Source: Mesostigma viride (taxonomy: Eukaryota > Streptophyta > Mesostigmatophyceae > Mesostigmatales > Mesostigmataceae). From it: DNA of 64,000 nt. A model generated the notes under the pieces. The model had not been told where the DNA came from. It worked only from the letters and a program-made list of their open reading frames with translations, and did not search any database. Positions within the stretch are counted from its first letter, which is position 1. The number at the start of each line of letters is the position of its first letter. The position numbers and the translations under genes were made by a program. Shown one piece after another: positions 62,999 to 64,000 of the stretch. Location: NCBI GenBank assembly GCA_009746045.1, contig RPFO01001984.1, positions 24,128 through 88,127 on the forward strand, in the 5' to 3' direction.

Positions 62999-64000
62999 AT
63001 GATGGATTCCGTAGTAATGTTGGAATCCGACTTGGCAAGTGAGCAGGAAGTCGCCAAGGCGTGCAAAGCCATGAAGAAGATGCAAGCCAAAATCATGAAG
63101 GCAAACAGGTGGCGCGACATCGACCAGAAAGCTGCTATCAAGAGGGCTGGTGGATTGCTGGCATATAGGAAGCAGCAGGCGGAAAGGCAAAAAGCAAGGC
63201 GGGAGGCGGCCAAGAAGGTTCCTGCCAAGAAAAAAACGCCCGCCGCATCGAAAGCCGAAGAGAACCACCGTGTGGGCAACCGGAAGAATGCCGGGGAAAA
63301 GGCGATTGAAAACGTGGCATTGCGTGAGAGGAACATTGCCGAAACCCCTTTACAAAAGAAGTGTGCGGCGGATATCAGGGAGAGGGGATACACTGTCATA
63401 CGAGGCATCGTAAGCGAGGAAGTACGCGTGCAGATGCTGAATGCTGCGCAAGACATTCCGGATACTAAATTTGACAGAATTTTTTCGGAAGTACAACGAG
63501 AACACCAGACGTTTTCATTCCCTCTAAAGCAACGTAGCCAAGCCCTTATCGACGAAGACAGCCCGTTTGGGAAGCTCGTCGTGGGATTGGCGGTCAAGAT
63601 CCTGCATGCTGCGCTGGACATGTCCTACGTGCCTAAGCCACGTGAGTTGCTGGTGCTCCGAAGCCTGGCTAACTGCAAAGAACAAGGGCCCCATTCCGAT
63701 CTTACACGTGAAGTTTTGGCATGGGAGGTATACTTCCCAGTAAGTTGCATCATCGCTGTACAACCCGACACACGTTGGGTTTCGTACGACAATAGTATCC
63801 GCCATTATAGGAAGAGGGACATCTCCAAGAGGGGGGGGGAAAAACTGAGGTGATGCTCAATCCTGGTGATGTTGTTTTATGGCATGGAGCACATGTGCAT
63901 GCTGGTGCCGCGTACCAGGTGGAAAATCGCCGCATTTTTTTCAAGGGCATCAGCACGGCAAGGCGACTGGGCAACCAGGGTCTCGCAGATAGCGTTTGCC
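62999..64000 (+). CDS. 2OG-Fe(II) oxygenase-like protein (runs off the window)
   Basis: Starts at ATG 62999 or 63002 (MMDSVVMLESDLASEQEVAK). The first ~120 residues are Lys/Arg/Glu-rich, helical and probably nucleic-acid binding or nuclear. From CAADIRERGYTVIRGIVSEE begins a double-stranded beta-helix fold: EQGPHSDLTREV holds the H-x-D iron ligands. Distal His and Arg lie in VLWHGAHVHAGAAY and ENRRIFFKG, preceded by LNPGDV. These belong to the phytanoyl-CoA/prolyl-hydroxylase-like class of Fe(II)/2-oxoglutarate enzymes; the substrate is not predictable. The frame shifts in a run of nine G (63831-63839): upstream frame ends at 63853, downstream frame continues to the window end. Intronless as far as seen. 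Confidence 0.75.

Noticed and set aside
1-64000. tRNA or rRNA genes
   Set aside because: I scanned for a cloverleaf T-arm (GGTTCGA-type) with matching partner stems and for conserved rRNA blocks and saw none convincing. A covariance-model search was not possible here.

Overview
The window is nuclear DNA of a eukaryote, most likely a green alga (chlorophyte) or close relative. Long introns with GT..AG borders (one GC..AG) interrupt GC-rich codons. Plant-type TTTAGGG repeats sit inside a minisatellite, and the complex I subunit has the plant-type W-x-P-W-x-V-P ending. LINE retrotransposons, a TTAA-flanked DNA element and many minisatellites fill the rest. The species cannot be named from the sequence.

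Layout. (1) 1-26.7 kb: one large plus-strand gene for VPS39/Vam6, a HOPS vacuole/lysosome tethering subunit. I assembled 24 exons from 1084 to 26691 whose phases agree at every junction (1,185 codons plus stop). The first roughly 60-70 codons are not visible and probably lie upstream. Its introns carry minisatellites, an interstitial telomere-type array, a 592-bp inverted-repeat element, a ~0.94-kb foldback and a 1,047-bp TTAA element. (2) 26.7-36 kb: a graveyard of LINE fragments, including elements that encode only an ORF1-type protein. (3) 37.2-41.3 kb: two housekeeping genes in divergent arrangement, NDUFA5 (minus) and the aldehyde dehydrogenase ALDH7 (plus). (4) 41.8-47.5 kb: nested transposons. 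A 5'-truncated LINE (family B) is split by a 4,518-bp TTAA-flanked element, itself hit three times by LINE family A, each time with a 10-bp target duplication. One of these is a copy with a long reverse transcriptase ORF. (5) 48-64 kb: an accessory region with a small acidic/Cys-His gene, a 414-aa protein of unknown family, a divergent protein kinase, a candidate C19-type (ubiquitin-protease-like) gene with long coding-type minisatellites, a three-exon gene of unknown family, and a 2OG-Fe(II) oxygenase running off the right end. Two 86-bp arrays in opposite orientation precede the two outward-facing genes.

The most notable observations are: tandem arrays that copy the 5' splice sites of VPS39 introns; the TTAA element whose removal rejoins a LINE reading frame; a covarying hairpin just before the LINE tails that is shared with ORF1-only elements; and the paired arrays with alternating palindromic repeats in the 52-63 kb region. 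Several frame breaks fall on G or C homopolymers, so assembly error is a standing alternative to true pseudogenisation.
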